From an uncultured Clostridia bacterium (GTDB lineage Bacteria; Bacillota; Clostridia; Christensenellales; Borkfalkiaceae): DNA of 64,000 nt. Positions 33,501 through 42,241 of this stretch are shown piece after piece (the first letter of the stretch is position 1; every line of letters starts with the position of its first letter). Under the pieces are notes generated by a model. The model was given only the letters and a program-made list of their open reading frames with translations, ran no database searches and was not told the origin of the DNA. The DNA is taken from the NCBI GenBank assembly GCA_947631925.1, contig CANRNE010000005.1, positions 1 to 64,000 of the forward strand. The letters run 5' to 3'. A program made the position numbers and the translations under genes.

Positions 33501-34694
33501 ATGCTGACGAATTTCCTCGGACTCAATTTCGGTGACATCTTCACCAAATTGTGGAACAACATGGGAGCCTCGCAGTTCGACTGGCATAACTATGTGATGC
33601 TGGCCATTTCCGCCGTGCTCTTCTTCCTCGCCATCGTGAAAAAGTACGAGCCGATGCTCCTGCTGCCCATCGCCTTCGGCATGTTCCTCATCAATCTGCC
33701 CGGCGCGGAGTCCGTCCTCTGGGGGACGTATGCGGAGGGAGCGGAGCATACTTACGAGGCGGTGGAACCAGCCTCCCGCGGGCTCCTCTGGTATCTCTAC
33801 TACGGCGTGGATAAAGTCATCTACCCGCCCCTCATCTTCCTCGGAATCGGCGCGATGACCGACTTTGGGCCCCTCATCGCAAACCCCAAGAGCATGCTAA
33901 TCGGCGCAGGTGCGCAGCTCGGCATCTTTGTTGCGCTCTTCGGCGCCGTCCTTCTCGGGTTTTCGGGCGCGGAGGCCGCAGCCATTGCCATCATCGGCGG
34001 CGCGGACGGCCCGACTGCCATCTACGTCTCCAAGATGCTCGCCGAGAACTTGGTGCCGACGATTGCCATCGCCGCTTATTCGTACATGGCGCTCATTCCC
34101 GCCATTCAAAAGCCCGTCATGCGGCTGCTCACGACGAAAAAGGAGCGCGCCATTCGCATGAAGCCGCTCCGCACCGTCTCCAAGGCGGAGAAAGTCATCT
34201 TCCCGATTGCGGTAACTCTCGTCGTGGGGCTGCTTCTGCCCGATGCCATTCCGCTCCTCGGCATGCTCATGCTCGGAAATCTCTTCCGCGAATCGGGCGT
34301 CGTCGAGCGGCTGTCCTCGCAGGCGCAAAACGGGCTCATCAACACCGTCACCATCTTCCTCGGCATCGCCGTCGGCTGTAAGGCGAAGGGGGACATCTTC
34401 CTCACGACGCAGACGCTCGGGATTCTCGCCATCGGCATCTTTGCCTTCTACTGCGGGACGATTGGCGGACTTCTCACCGCAAAGTTGATGTGCAAGGTGA
34501 CGAAGGGGAAGATAAACCCGCTCATCGGTTCTGCGGGCGTCTCCGCCGTGCCCATGGCGGCGCGCATCTCCGAGGATGTCGGCAGGGAAACGGACCCCAA
34601 CAACCATCTCCTCATGCACGCGATGGGACCCAATGTCGCGGGCGTCATCGGCTCCGCGCTTGCCGCGGGCATGCTGCTCGCCTGCTTCGGATAA
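33501..34694 (+). CDS. oadB: Na+-translocating decarboxylase beta subunit
   Basis: 397 aa multi-span membrane protein of the OadB/MmdB family: GIGAMTDFGPLIANPKS, the conserved IGGADGPTAIYVS re-entrant motif and the C-terminal SAVPMAAR...GPNVAGVIGSALAAG. Decarboxylates carboxybiotin and exports Na+, building a sodium gradient. Shared by whichever carboxyltransferase loads the biotin protein. Confidence 0.95.
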   Translation: MLTNFLGLNFGDIFTKLWNNMGASQFDWHNYVMLAISAVLFFLAIVKKYEPMLLLPIAFGMFLINLPGAESVLWGTYAEGAEHTYEAVEPASRGLLWYLYYGVDKVIYPPLIFLGIGAMTDFGPLIANPKSMLIGAGAQLGIFVALFGAVLLGFSGAEAAAIAIIGGADGPTAIYVSKMLAENLVPTIAIAAYSYMALIPAIQKPVMRLLTTKKERAIRMKPLRTVSKAEKVIFPIAVTLVVGLLLPDAIPLLGMLMLGNLFRESGVVERLSSQAQNGLINTVTIFLGIAVGCKAKGDIFLTTQTLGILAIGIFAFYCGTIGGLLTAKLMCKVTKGKINPLIGSAGVSAVPMAARISEDVGRETDPNNHLLMHAMGPNVAGVIGSALAAGMLLACFG

Positions 34695-34746
34695 ATGCGA
34701 TTAGCCGTACTCGGCGCAATCAATCAGAGAATAATAGGGTAAATAT

Positions 34747-36165
34747 ATGGCAAAGAAAGTAATGATTATGGATACCATCCTGCGGGACGCGCACCAGTCG
34801 CAGGCCGCGACGCGCATGCGCACCGAGCAGATGGTCCCCGTCCTCGAACAGCTCGATGAAGTGGGGTACTATTCCCTCGAGGGATGGGGCGGCGCAACCT
34901 TCGATACCTGTATGCGCTTTTTGAATGAGGACCCGTGGGAGCGCCTGAGAACGCTCAGAAAATACCTCAAAAAGACGCCCATACAGATGCTTCTGCGCGG
35001 ACAGAACCTGCTCGGCTACCGCAACTATGCGGACGACCTCGTCGACAAACTCGTCGAGAAGTGCTTCGAGAACGGTATCGGCGTCATCCGCGTCTTCGAT
35101 GCGCTCAACGACCCGCGCAACCTCGAGGCCTCCATGCGCGCCATCAAGAAGTATGCGGCGCCCGTGGGCGGCGTGTGCGAGGCGGCCATCTCCTATACGA
35201 CGGGACCCGCCTATAACCTCGATTATTTCGTCAACCTCGCCAAGACGTATGAGGGCATGGGCGCGGACAACATCTGCATCAAGGACATGGCAAATTTGCT
35301 CCTTCCCTTCGATGCGTATGAGCTCGTCACCGCGCTCAGAAAATCCCTCCGTCCCGAGACCAAACTTCACCTTCACACCCACAACACGACGGGAACGGGG
35401 GACATGGTCAACCTCATGGCGATACAGGCGGGCGTGGACATCGTCGACTGCGCGCTCTCGCCGCTCGCCAACGGGACTTCCCAGCCCGCAACGGAGGCGC
35501 TCGTCGCAACGCTGAAGGGCACGGAGTACGACACGGGCATCGACCTCGAAAAACTCCTTCCCATCGCCGCGCATTTCAAAAAAGTTGCGGCGGATTTGGA
35601 GAAAGAGGGCTCTCTCAACCCCAAAGTGCGGCAGGTCGACGTCAACACGCTCATCTATCAGGTCCCCGGCGGTATGCTCTCCAACCTCATGAATCAGCTC
35701 AAAAAGGCGGGCAAGGAGGACAAACTTCCCGAAGTGCTCGCCGAAGTTCCCAATGTGAGACGGGACTGCGGCTATCCGCCTCTCGTCACGCCTTCCTCGC
35801 AGATTGTCGGCACGCAGGCCGTGATGAACGTCGTCATGGGCGAGCGGTACAAGATGGTCACCAAGGAGACGCGCGACCTCTTCGCGGGAAAGTACGGGCG
35901 CGTTCCCATGCCCATAAACGAAGAAGTTGCCGAAAAAGTTCTCAAAGGAGAGAAGCGCATCGATTACCGTCCCGCCGACGACCTCGCCCCCGAATACGAG
36001 AAACTCAAGGCGGAAGTCATGGAAAAGGGGTTCTATACGCAGGAGGAGGACGTCCTCTCCTATGCTTCCTTCCCCGAAGTTGCGGAGAATTTCTTTAAGT
36101 GGAGAAAGGCACAGCGCGAGGGCGTCGACTGCGACCTTGCAAAGACGGGCGTCTACCCCGTATAA
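34747..36165 (+). CDS. oadA: Oxaloacetate decarboxylase alpha / pyruvate carboxylase B-type carboxyltransferase
   Basis: 472 aa. DRE-TIM-like barrel carboxyltransferase: MDTILRDAHQS, MLLRGQNLLGYR, RVFDALND, HLHTHNTTG (metal-binding His) and conserved C-terminal PYC_OADA domain. It has no C-terminal biotin domain, so it must use the separate biotin protein in the operon. Converts oxaloacetate to pyruvate with carboxyl transfer to biotin, equivalent to a 5S transcarboxylase subunit. Start preceded by weak AGGGTAA. Confidence 0.93.
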   Translation: MAKKVMIMDTILRDAHQSQAATRMRTEQMVPVLEQLDEVGYYSLEGWGGATFDTCMRFLNEDPWERLRTLRKYLKKTPIQMLLRGQNLLGYRNYADDLVDKLVEKCFENGIGVIRVFDALNDPRNLEASMRAIKKYAAPVGGVCEAAISYTTGPAYNLDYFVNLAKTYEGMGADNICIKDMANLLLPFDAYELVTALRKSLRPETKLHLHTHNTTGTGDMVNLMAIQAGVDIVDCALSPLANGTSQPATEALVATLKGTEYDTGIDLEKLLPIAAHFKKVAADLEKEGSLNPKVRQVDVNTLIYQVPGGMLSNLMNQLKKAGKEDKLPEVLAEVPNVRRDCGYPPLVTPSSQIVGTQAVMNVVMGERYKMVTKETRDLFAGKYGRVPMPINEEVAEKVLKGEKRIDYRPADDLAPEYEKLKAEVMEKGFYTQEEDVLSYASFPEVAENFFKWRKAQREGVDCDLAKTGVYPV

Positions 36166-36167
36166 CG

Positions 36168-36893
36168 ATGAAGATTCTGTTGACAAACGATGACGGGATT
36201 TGCGGCGAGGGACTTCGTACCCTCGCTTCCGCATTGAAAAAAGCCGGACACGACGTGTTTGTATGCGCCCCGCACGAGAACAATTCCGCCGTCTCCCACA
36301 AGCTCACCATGCGCGAAAAGCTGCAACTTTCCCGCGAGGATTTCGACGGAATCCCCGCCTATGCCGTCAGCGGAACGCCCACGGACTGCGTGCTTGTCGC
36401 CGTCAATCATCTGAATTTTTCGCCCGACCTCATCATTTCGGGCATCAACGCGGGGCTCAACCTCGGCATCGACACGCTGTACAGCGGGACGGTCGCGGGA
36501 GCAACGGAGGGTGCGCTTGCGGGAATTCCCTCCCTTGCGCTCTCCCAAAGACTGCGCGGGCGGTGCGATGCGGATGTGTTTGCGCGCGCCGCAATGCTCA
36601 CCTGCTCCCATCTTGAAGAGTGGCTCGCGCTGGCAAGAGAGGCGGGCGCCGTCAATATCAACTTCCCCGACGGCATCGAGAAGGGAATAAAGTTTTGCCG
36701 CGTGATGAAATCCAAGTACCGCACGCGCTATGAGGAGACGGCGGAGGGGCTGCGCTTCCTCGAATGCGTGCCGGAATACGACGGCGAGGGGGACGTCTCT
36801 CTCCTTCTCGACGGCTATATCACCGTCTCGCCCCTCAGATGCGACATGACAAACGACGAGATTCTCGCCCGCTGGAGGGGGGAAGATGCGTAA
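36168..36893 (+). CDS. surE: 5'-nucleotidase / stationary-phase survival protein SurE
   Basis: 241 aa. ILLTNDDG metal-binding start, HENNSAVSHKLTM, SGTPTDCV and SGINAGLNLGIDTLYSGTVAGA are SurE signatures. Dephosphorylates nucleoside monophosphates. The ATG at 36168 lies two nt after the oadA stop; the track ORF starts inside oadA. It overlaps the next gene by 8 nt, so it is probably part of the same transcript. Confidence 0.95.
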   Translation: MKILLTNDDGICGEGLRTLASALKKAGHDVFVCAPHENNSAVSHKLTMREKLQLSREDFDGIPAYAVSGTPTDCVLVAVNHLNFSPDLIISGINAGLNLGIDTLYSGTVAGATEGALAGIPSLALSQRLRGRCDADVFARAAMLTCSHLEEWLALAREAGAVNINFPDGIEKGIKFCRVMKSKYRTRYEETAEGLRFLECVPEYDGEGDVSLLLDGYITVSPLRCDMTNDEILARWRGEDA

Positions 36894-38100
36894 AGCGGTC
36901 ATCGGCGGGGGCGCCTCGGGGCTGATGGCGGCGTATTCTGCCGCCGCGGCGGGACATGAAGTTGTCCTTCTCGAAAAGAACGAAAAACTCGGGAAGAAGA
37001 TTTACATCACAGGGAAGGGTCGGTGCAACCTCACCAACGACTGCCCGCCCGACGAATTTTTGGAACACGTCATGCGCGGCGGAAAGTTTTTGCGCGGGGC
37101 TATCTATCGCTTCCCGCCTGCCGCCACGATGAAATTTTTCGAAGAGCACGGCCTGCCGCTCAAAGTGGAGCGCGGAAATCGCGTGTTTCCGCAATCGGAC
37201 AAGGCGAGCGACGTCACCAAGACGCTCGAGCGGGCATGCAGGGAGCGCGGCGTGGACATTCGCTTAAACACCGCCGCGACGGGCATTCTGACGGAGAACG
37301 GGCATGTGCGCGGCGTGCAAACGGACGGCGGGACGGTGGAGGCCGACTGCGTCATCGTCGCGACGGGCGGGCTTGCCTACCCCTCGACGGGTTCGACGGG
37401 GGACGGCTATCGCTTCGCAAAGGAAGCGGGCCACTCCTTAGACAGCTTGGCGCCCTCCCTCGTGGGGCTGGAGACGGACAAAAAAACGTCCTCGGCGCAG
37501 GGAATTTCCCTCAAAAACTGCGTTTTGACCGCGCGGCGCGGGGGAAAGGTTCTGTTTTCGGAGATGGGGGAGCTGCTCTTCACCCACTACGGCGTCTCCG
37601 GGCCGCTCGTCCTGTCGATGTCGTCCGTCTGCTGTTTTGTTCGGGTGGAGGAGATGCAAATCACCATCGACTTCAAGCCCGCGCTCGACGAAAAGACCTT
37701 GGACGCAAGGCTCGTTTCCGACTTTTCGGAACGGTGCAACGAGCAAATCAAGAGCGTCATGCGCGGTCTGCTCCCCGCAGGGCTCGTGGCGCCCGTTTTG
37801 GAGGCGGCGAAACTTTCTCCCGAAAAACGGGCAAATTCGGTGACGAGAGAGGAGCGTGCAAATTTGCTCCGCGCGCTCAAATCGTTTGAAATCGGAGGAA
37901 AGCATTGGCGCGGATTCGAGGAAGCGGTCGTGACTGCCGGCGGCGTATCCCTATCCGAGCTCGACCCCAAGACGATGCAGTCGAAAAAAGTGGGGGGACT
38001 GTACTTCTGCGGGGAGGTCATCTCCGCCGATGCGCTCACGGGGGGATTCAACCTGCAAATCGCCTTTTCCACGGGATTTTTGGCAGGAATTGCGCATTAA
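36886..38100 (+). CDS. NAD(P)/FAD-dependent oxidoreductase, YhiN/HI0933 family
   Basis: 404 aa flavoprotein. N-terminal dinucleotide-binding motif VIGGGASGLMAAYSA and GKKIYITGKGRCNLTND, plus C-terminal YFCGEVISADALTGGFNLQIAFSTG, both hallmarks of the HI0933/BaiN-like family. Reaction unknown; members include bile-acid-modifying enzymes but the assignment cannot be extended here. Overlaps surE. Followed by a CGTGA-loop hairpin. Confidence 0.88.
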   Translation: MRKAVIGGGASGLMAAYSAAAAGHEVVLLEKNEKLGKKIYITGKGRCNLTNDCPPDEFLEHVMRGGKFLRGAIYRFPPAATMKFFEEHGLPLKVERGNRVFPQSDKASDVTKTLERACRERGVDIRLNTAATGILTENGHVRGVQTDGGTVEADCVIVATGGLAYPSTGSTGDGYRFAKEAGHSLDSLAPSLVGLETDKKTSSAQGISLKNCVLTARRGGKVLFSEMGELLFTHYGVSGPLVLSMSSVCCFVRVEEMQITIDFKPALDEKTLDARLVSDFSERCNEQIKSVMRGLLPAGLVAPVLEAAKLSPEKRANSVTREERANLLRALKSFEIGGKHWRGFEEAVVTAGGVSLSELDPKTMQSKKVGGLYFCGEVISADALTGGFNLQIAFSTGFLAGIAH

Positions 38101-38110
38101 ATGAACTTTT

Positions 38111-38140
38111 GCGAAGTAATATGCGTGACATAGTACTTCG
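38111..38140 (+). repeat. CGTGA-loop palindrome, copy 2
   Basis: AAGTAATATG-CGTGA-CATAGTACTT, one mismatch in the 10-bp stem, 10 nt after the flavoprotein stop, in sense orientation. Confidence 0.8.
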
Positions 38141-38157
38141 ATAATCGGCAAATTTCT

Positions 38158-38186
38158 TTGACAAATTCGGCGAAAACGCCTATAAT
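38158..38186 (+). promoter_or_regulatory. Promoter of aroH-cmk operon
   Basis: TTGACA, 17-bp spacer, TATAAT, then GGAGGA RBS 9 nt before the ATG. Confidence 0.9.
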
Positions 38187-38206
38187 ACTTTCGGAGGACA
38201 CGGCTT

Positions 38207-39214
38207 ATGGTGGTAGTGCGCGGCGCGACGACAATTGCATGCGACGAACAAGAGGAAATCAAGCGGGCAGTCAAAGAGCTCCTCGATCAAATTTCGAGTT
38301 GCAACGGATTAAATAAAGATGAATTTGTCAGTATCGTGTTTTCGAGCACGTCGGACATTCATTCGTATTATCCCGCAAAGGCGGCGCGGGAGGCGGGGTA
38401 TCAGAGCTGTTCGCTCTTCTCCGCAACCGAGCCCGACATCGTGGGGGGATTGAAGCTCTGCATCCGCGTGATGGTCTTCCTCGAGAAGAACATTTTGCCC
38501 CGTCATATCTATCTCCGCGGCGCAAAGGTGCTGCGGAGAGACCTCTCCTCCGTCTATGACGTCGCCATCGACGGCCCCGCGGGGAGCGGAAAATCCACCG
38601 TTGCCCGCCGTCTTGCCGAGGACCTCGGCATTCTCCACCTCGACACGGGTGCGATGTACAGGGCGTGTGCCCTGAAGGTGCTCGACTGCGGGGTGGACGT
38701 CAACGATGAGCGCGCCGTCGTGGATATTCTCCGCTCCGCGACCCTCGACGTCAAGTACGAAAACGGCGTCCAGCGCACCTTTGTGGATGGGGAAGACGTC
38801 TCCGAACGCATCCGCGAGCCCCACGTCTCGATGGCTGCCTCCTCCGTCTCCAAGCACCCCAGTGTGCGCATTCATATGGCGGAAAAACAGCGGGAGATTG
38901 CGCTCAAGATGTCCTGCGTGCTCGACGGACGGGACATCGGGACGTTCGTCCTCCCCGATGCAGACTTCAAATTCTTCCTCACCGCGTCGCCCGAAGTGCG
39001 CGCAAAGCGGCGGTATGACGAGCTCGTCGCGAAGGGACACAAGATTGATTTCGAGGCGCTGAAAGCCGAGATTGTTGCGCGGGACGAGCAGGACATGGGC
39101 CGTGCCGTCGCTCCCCTCAAGTGCGCCGAAGACGCCATTCTCATCGACACATCCAATCTGACGATTGACGAAGTCGTCGCCGCCGTCAAGAGTAAAATGC
39201 AGGAGCAAATCTGA
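38207..39214 (+). CDS. cmk: Fused AroH-type chorismate mutase and cytidylate kinase
   Basis: 335 aa. Residues 1-115 match the AroH trimeric chorismate mutase throughout: VVRGATTIACDEQEEI, FSSTSDIHSYYPAKAARE, FSATEPDIVGGLKLCIRVM, RHIYLRGAKVLRRDLS. Residues about 118-335 are CMP kinase: P-loop IDGPAGSGKST (about 122), LDTGAMYRACAL, VLDGRDIGTFVLPDADFKFFLTAS. The reading frame runs through without a stop, so this is one polypeptide joining shikimate-pathway and pyrimidine activities. First gene of a unit continuing into plsC and ispH-S1. Confidence 0.93.
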   Translation: MVVVRGATTIACDEQEEIKRAVKELLDQISSCNGLNKDEFVSIVFSSTSDIHSYYPAKAAREAGYQSCSLFSATEPDIVGGLKLCIRVMVFLEKNILPRHIYLRGAKVLRRDLSSVYDVAIDGPAGSGKSTVARRLAEDLGILHLDTGAMYRACALKVLDCGVDVNDERAVVDILRSATLDVKYENGVQRTFVDGEDVSERIREPHVSMAASSVSKHPSVRIHMAEKQREIALKMSCVLDGRDIGTFVLPDADFKFFLTASPEVRAKRRYDELVAKGHKIDFEALKAEIVARDEQDMGRAVAPLKCAEDAILIDTSNLTIDEVVAAVKSKMQEQI

Positions 39215-39948
39215 TGGAACGGCTCACTTGCAGACAAAAGCGGGAAATCCGCAAGGAAGCAGTCCGCAAAAAGCGGCTGGAAGCCAATAAAAAGGTGCGC
39301 CTCTTCCCCGAGAACAAGCGGGGCATGCACGTCATGCACTTCGAGCGCTTTCTCAAAGTCTTTTTGACTCCCATTCATTTCCTGATTTATCCCTACCGCC
39401 TGCACGGCAACACCAAGGCGCCCAAGGGTGCGTGCGTGTTCGTCGGCAACCACTACAGCATGTTCGACGTGTTTTACCCCGTCCAGACGACGTGGGAGGG
39501 CGTCCACTATATGACCAAGCAGTCCGTTCTCGAGAAGCCCGTCCTCTGGAAGTGGGGGGTGCGCATCGGCGCCATCGGCGTCGCACGGGACGGAACGGAC
39601 GCGCGGGCGGTGATGGACTGCATCCGCGTGCTGAAGGGGGGCGAAAAGCTCTGTCTCTTCCCCGAGGGGACGAGAAACAGGCTGGAAAACGGCGAATTTC
39701 TTCCGTTCAGAAACGGCGCGGCGATGCTTGCCGTCAAGACAAAGTCGCCGATTGTTCCCTTCGTCAGCATCAAGCGGCAGAAGCCCTTCCGCCTCACGCA
39801 CGTCGTCTTCGGCGATCCCATCGAGCTCACCGAATACTACGACAAGAAGCTCACCGCAGAGGACTACGAGGTGCTCGACAACATGCTCCGCGACAAGATG
39901 TACAAGCTGCGGGACGACTTTCTCGCCCGCAAGAAGAAAAAGAAATGA
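39214..39948 (+). CDS. plsC: 1-acyl-sn-glycerol-3-phosphate acyltransferase
   Basis: 244 aa. Acyltransferase motifs GNHYSMFDVFYP (HxxxxD) and FPEGTRNR. Makes phosphatidic acid at the membrane face. Extended basic N-terminus (about 45 aa). The ATG shares a base with the cmk stop (TGATG) and has AGGAG upstream; the 3' end overlaps ispH by ATGA, so translation is coupled across three genes. Confidence 0.92.
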   Translation: MERLTCRQKREIRKEAVRKKRLEANKKVRLFPENKRGMHVMHFERFLKVFLTPIHFLIYPYRLHGNTKAPKGACVFVGNHYSMFDVFYPVQTTWEGVHYMTKQSVLEKPVLWKWGVRIGAIGVARDGTDARAVMDCIRVLKGGEKLCLFPEGTRNRLENGEFLPFRNGAAMLAVKTKSPIVPFVSIKRQKPFRLTHVVFGDPIELTEYYDKKLTAEDYEVLDNMLRDKMYKLRDDFLARKKKKK

Positions 39949-42152
39949 AAATTCTTCTCTCCCAATACAGAGGATTTTGTGCGGGGGTGAAGCGGGCGGT
40001 GGACACCGCGCTCTCCGAGCCGAAGGGGACGTATGCCCTCGGCGAACTCGTCCACAACGAACGGGTTCAAAAAGAGCTCGCGGAGAGGGGAATTGTCACC
40101 GTCACGACGCCCGAGGGAGTTCCCGACGGCGCCCGCCTTCTCATCCGCTCCCACGGCGCGCCGCCCGCGGTCTTTGAGGATTGCAAGAGGCGGGGCATCG
40201 AGGTCGTCGACTGCACCTGCCCATTCGTCAGGCGCACGCAAGACATTGTGGAGAAGGCAAGGCGGGAGGGGAAGAAGGTTGTCATTGCGGGGGACGCTTC
40301 CCACCCCGAAGTCGAGGGACTTGTCGGATGGGCGGGGGAGGCCTTTGTCACCCAAAACGGGGAGAATCTCTCCCGATTTTGCGGCGAAGAGGTGGTTTTG
40401 GTCGCCCAAACGACCTTTTTACGGGAAAAATTTTCTCAAATCGAGGAAAATCTTCGAAAAGTCTACCCCAAAACACTTGAAGTTTTTCCAACAATTTGTT
40501 ATACTACTGGTGAGAGGCAACGGGATGCGGCTCGCCTCGCGCGCGAATCCGATGCCGTCGTCGTCATCGGGGGCGGCCACAGCCGCAACACCGAACGCCT
40601 TGCGGAAATTGCGTCGCGGGAGGGCGCGTACGTCGTACGAGTCACCGATGCGGACGATTTCGAATATGAAACAATAAAAAATTTTGGTAGAGTCGGCGTG
40701 ATTGCCGGGGCGAGCACCCCGGAGATGCAGACTCGGGAGGTTCTTTCAAAAATGGTGGAAAACAACGCGGAAGTACAGGAGACCGAAGCACCCGTCGAGG
40801 CAACAGCCCCCGTCGAAGAGACGCCCGTAGCAGTGGCGCCCGAAGCTTTGGTCGAAGCAGAAAGCCCCGCAGAGGTTGCGGCGCCCGAACAGCCTGCATC
40901 TGCAATGGCGCAGGTTCTCGACGACATCGACAAGGAGGAGAGCTACAAGAAGGGTCAGATTATTCGCGCCCGTATCGTCTCCGCCACCGATGAGGAGATT
41001 TTCGTCTCCGGTTCGGGCAAGCTCGAAATCCGTATCCCCAAGACGGAGCTCGACTGCGAAGTCTACGACCGCAAGGTATATGAGGAAAAGGCGAAGGCCG
41101 GGGAAGAGATTGAAGTGATGGTGACGGCAGTCCGTCCCACCGTTCTCTCCGAGAAGATGGTCAAGCGCCTCAAGGAAGAGGAAGCGCTCCTTGACGGCAT
41201 CAAGGACGGCAGCGTGTTCTCCGTCGTCTGCACGGATACCAACAAGGGCGGCCTCACCGCACAGCTCGGCACCTATCTCGTCTTCGTGCCCCGCAGAGAA
41301 ATCCGCATGGGCTATGTGCAGGACCTCGAAAAATACAAGGGCAAGACGCTCCGCCTCAAGCTCATCGAGATTCGCAACGAACGCAGAAAGGAAATCATCG
41401 CCTCCCAGCGCCTCGTTCTCGAGGCGGAGAAGGCAGAGCGCGACGCCGCAAGGGCCGCGAGAGAGGAAGCGTTCTTCTCGAGCGTCAACGTCGGCGACGT
41501 CGTCGAGGGCAAGGTGGAGCGCATCACAAGTTTCGGCGCCTTCGTCTCCGTCAATGGGTTTGACTGCCTTGCGCACATCTCCGATCTCTCTTGGTCGGGC
41601 GTGAAGGAAGTCACCGACGTCCTCGAAATCGGCAAGAAGTACAACTTCAAGGTCCTCAAAATCGACCGTGACAATAAGAAGGTCTCTATCGGCTACAAAC
41701 AGCTGCAGCCCCAGCCTTGGGATCTCGCCGCCGAAAAATATGCCGAGGGCGACATCGTCCACGGAAAAGTCGTCCGCATCGTTCCCTTCGGCGCATTCGT
41801 CGAACTCGAGCGCGGCATCGACGGCCTCGTCCACGTCTCCCAGATTTCCCACGAGTGGCTGGAGAATCCCACAAGCGCACTCACCATCGGGGAAGAGGTC
41901 GACGCGCAGATTATCAAGTTCAGCCCCGCAGAGCACAAGATTACGCTCTCCATCAAGGCGCTTCAGCCCCGCGACTTCGAGCCGCGCGAAGAATCCGAGC
42001 CCCGTCCCGCAAAAGTGAGAAAGGCTCGCCCGAGCCGCGGCGGGAATGCTGCTTCTTCCGAGGATGAAGAGGAGTACAGAGAGTGGAAGGAAGGCACGGG
42101 CTTCGGCGCGTCCATCTTCGAGCTCACCGGCGGCAGCGACGACAAGAACTGA
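39945..42152 (+). CDS. ispH: IspH fused to ribosomal protein S1-like domains
   Basis: 735 aa. Residues 1-280: 4-hydroxy-3-methylbut-2-enyl diphosphate reductase with the three Fe-S cysteines C12 (GFCAG), C92 (DCTCPFV) and C185 (TICYTT), last step of the MEP isoprenoid route. After an Ala/Pro/Glu linker (about 283-325), four S1 RNA-binding domains (about 335-660), the last two being canonical (GKVERITSFGAFV, GKVVRIVPFGAFVEL). This fusion is common in Clostridia and presumably supplies S1 function. The track start at 39432 is out of place; ATG 39945 overlaps plsC. Confidence 0.95.
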   Translation: MKILLSQYRGFCAGVKRAVDTALSEPKGTYALGELVHNERVQKELAERGIVTVTTPEGVPDGARLLIRSHGAPPAVFEDCKRRGIEVVDCTCPFVRRTQDIVEKARREGKKVVIAGDASHPEVEGLVGWAGEAFVTQNGENLSRFCGEEVVLVAQTTFLREKFSQIEENLRKVYPKTLEVFPTICYTTGERQRDAARLARESDAVVVIGGGHSRNTERLAEIASREGAYVVRVTDADDFEYETIKNFGRVGVIAGASTPEMQTREVLSKMVENNAEVQETEAPVEATAPVEETPVAVAPEALVEAESPAEVAAPEQPASAMAQVLDDIDKEESYKKGQIIRARIVSATDEEIFVSGSGKLEIRIPKTELDCEVYDRKVYEEKAKAGEEIEVMVTAVRPTVLSEKMVKRLKEEEALLDGIKDGSVFSVVCTDTNKGGLTAQLGTYLVFVPRREIRMGYVQDLEKYKGKTLRLKLIEIRNERRKEIIASQRLVLEAEKAERDAARAAREEAFFSSVNVGDVVEGKVERITSFGAFVSVNGFDCLAHISDLSWSGVKEVTDVLEIGKKYNFKVLKIDRDNKKVSIGYKQLQPQPWDLAAEKYAEGDIVHGKVVRIVPFGAFVELERGIDGLVHVSQISHEWLENPTSALTIGEEVDAQIIKFSPAEHKITLSIKALQPRDFEPREESEPRPAKVRKARPSRGGNAASSEDEEEYREWKEGTGFGASIFELTGGSDDKN

Positions 42153-42167
42153 ATTTCATGAAAATGC

Positions 42168-42197
42168 AAAAAAATCCGCTTAAAGGCGGATTTTTTT
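42168..42197 (+). terminator. Terminator after ispH-S1
   Basis: AAAAAAATCCGC, short loop, GCGGATTTTTTT. Confidence 0.92.
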
Positions 42198-42241
42198 GTT
42201 GATATAAATGGGTGACAAACGATTGGTTTCGGGAGATTATT

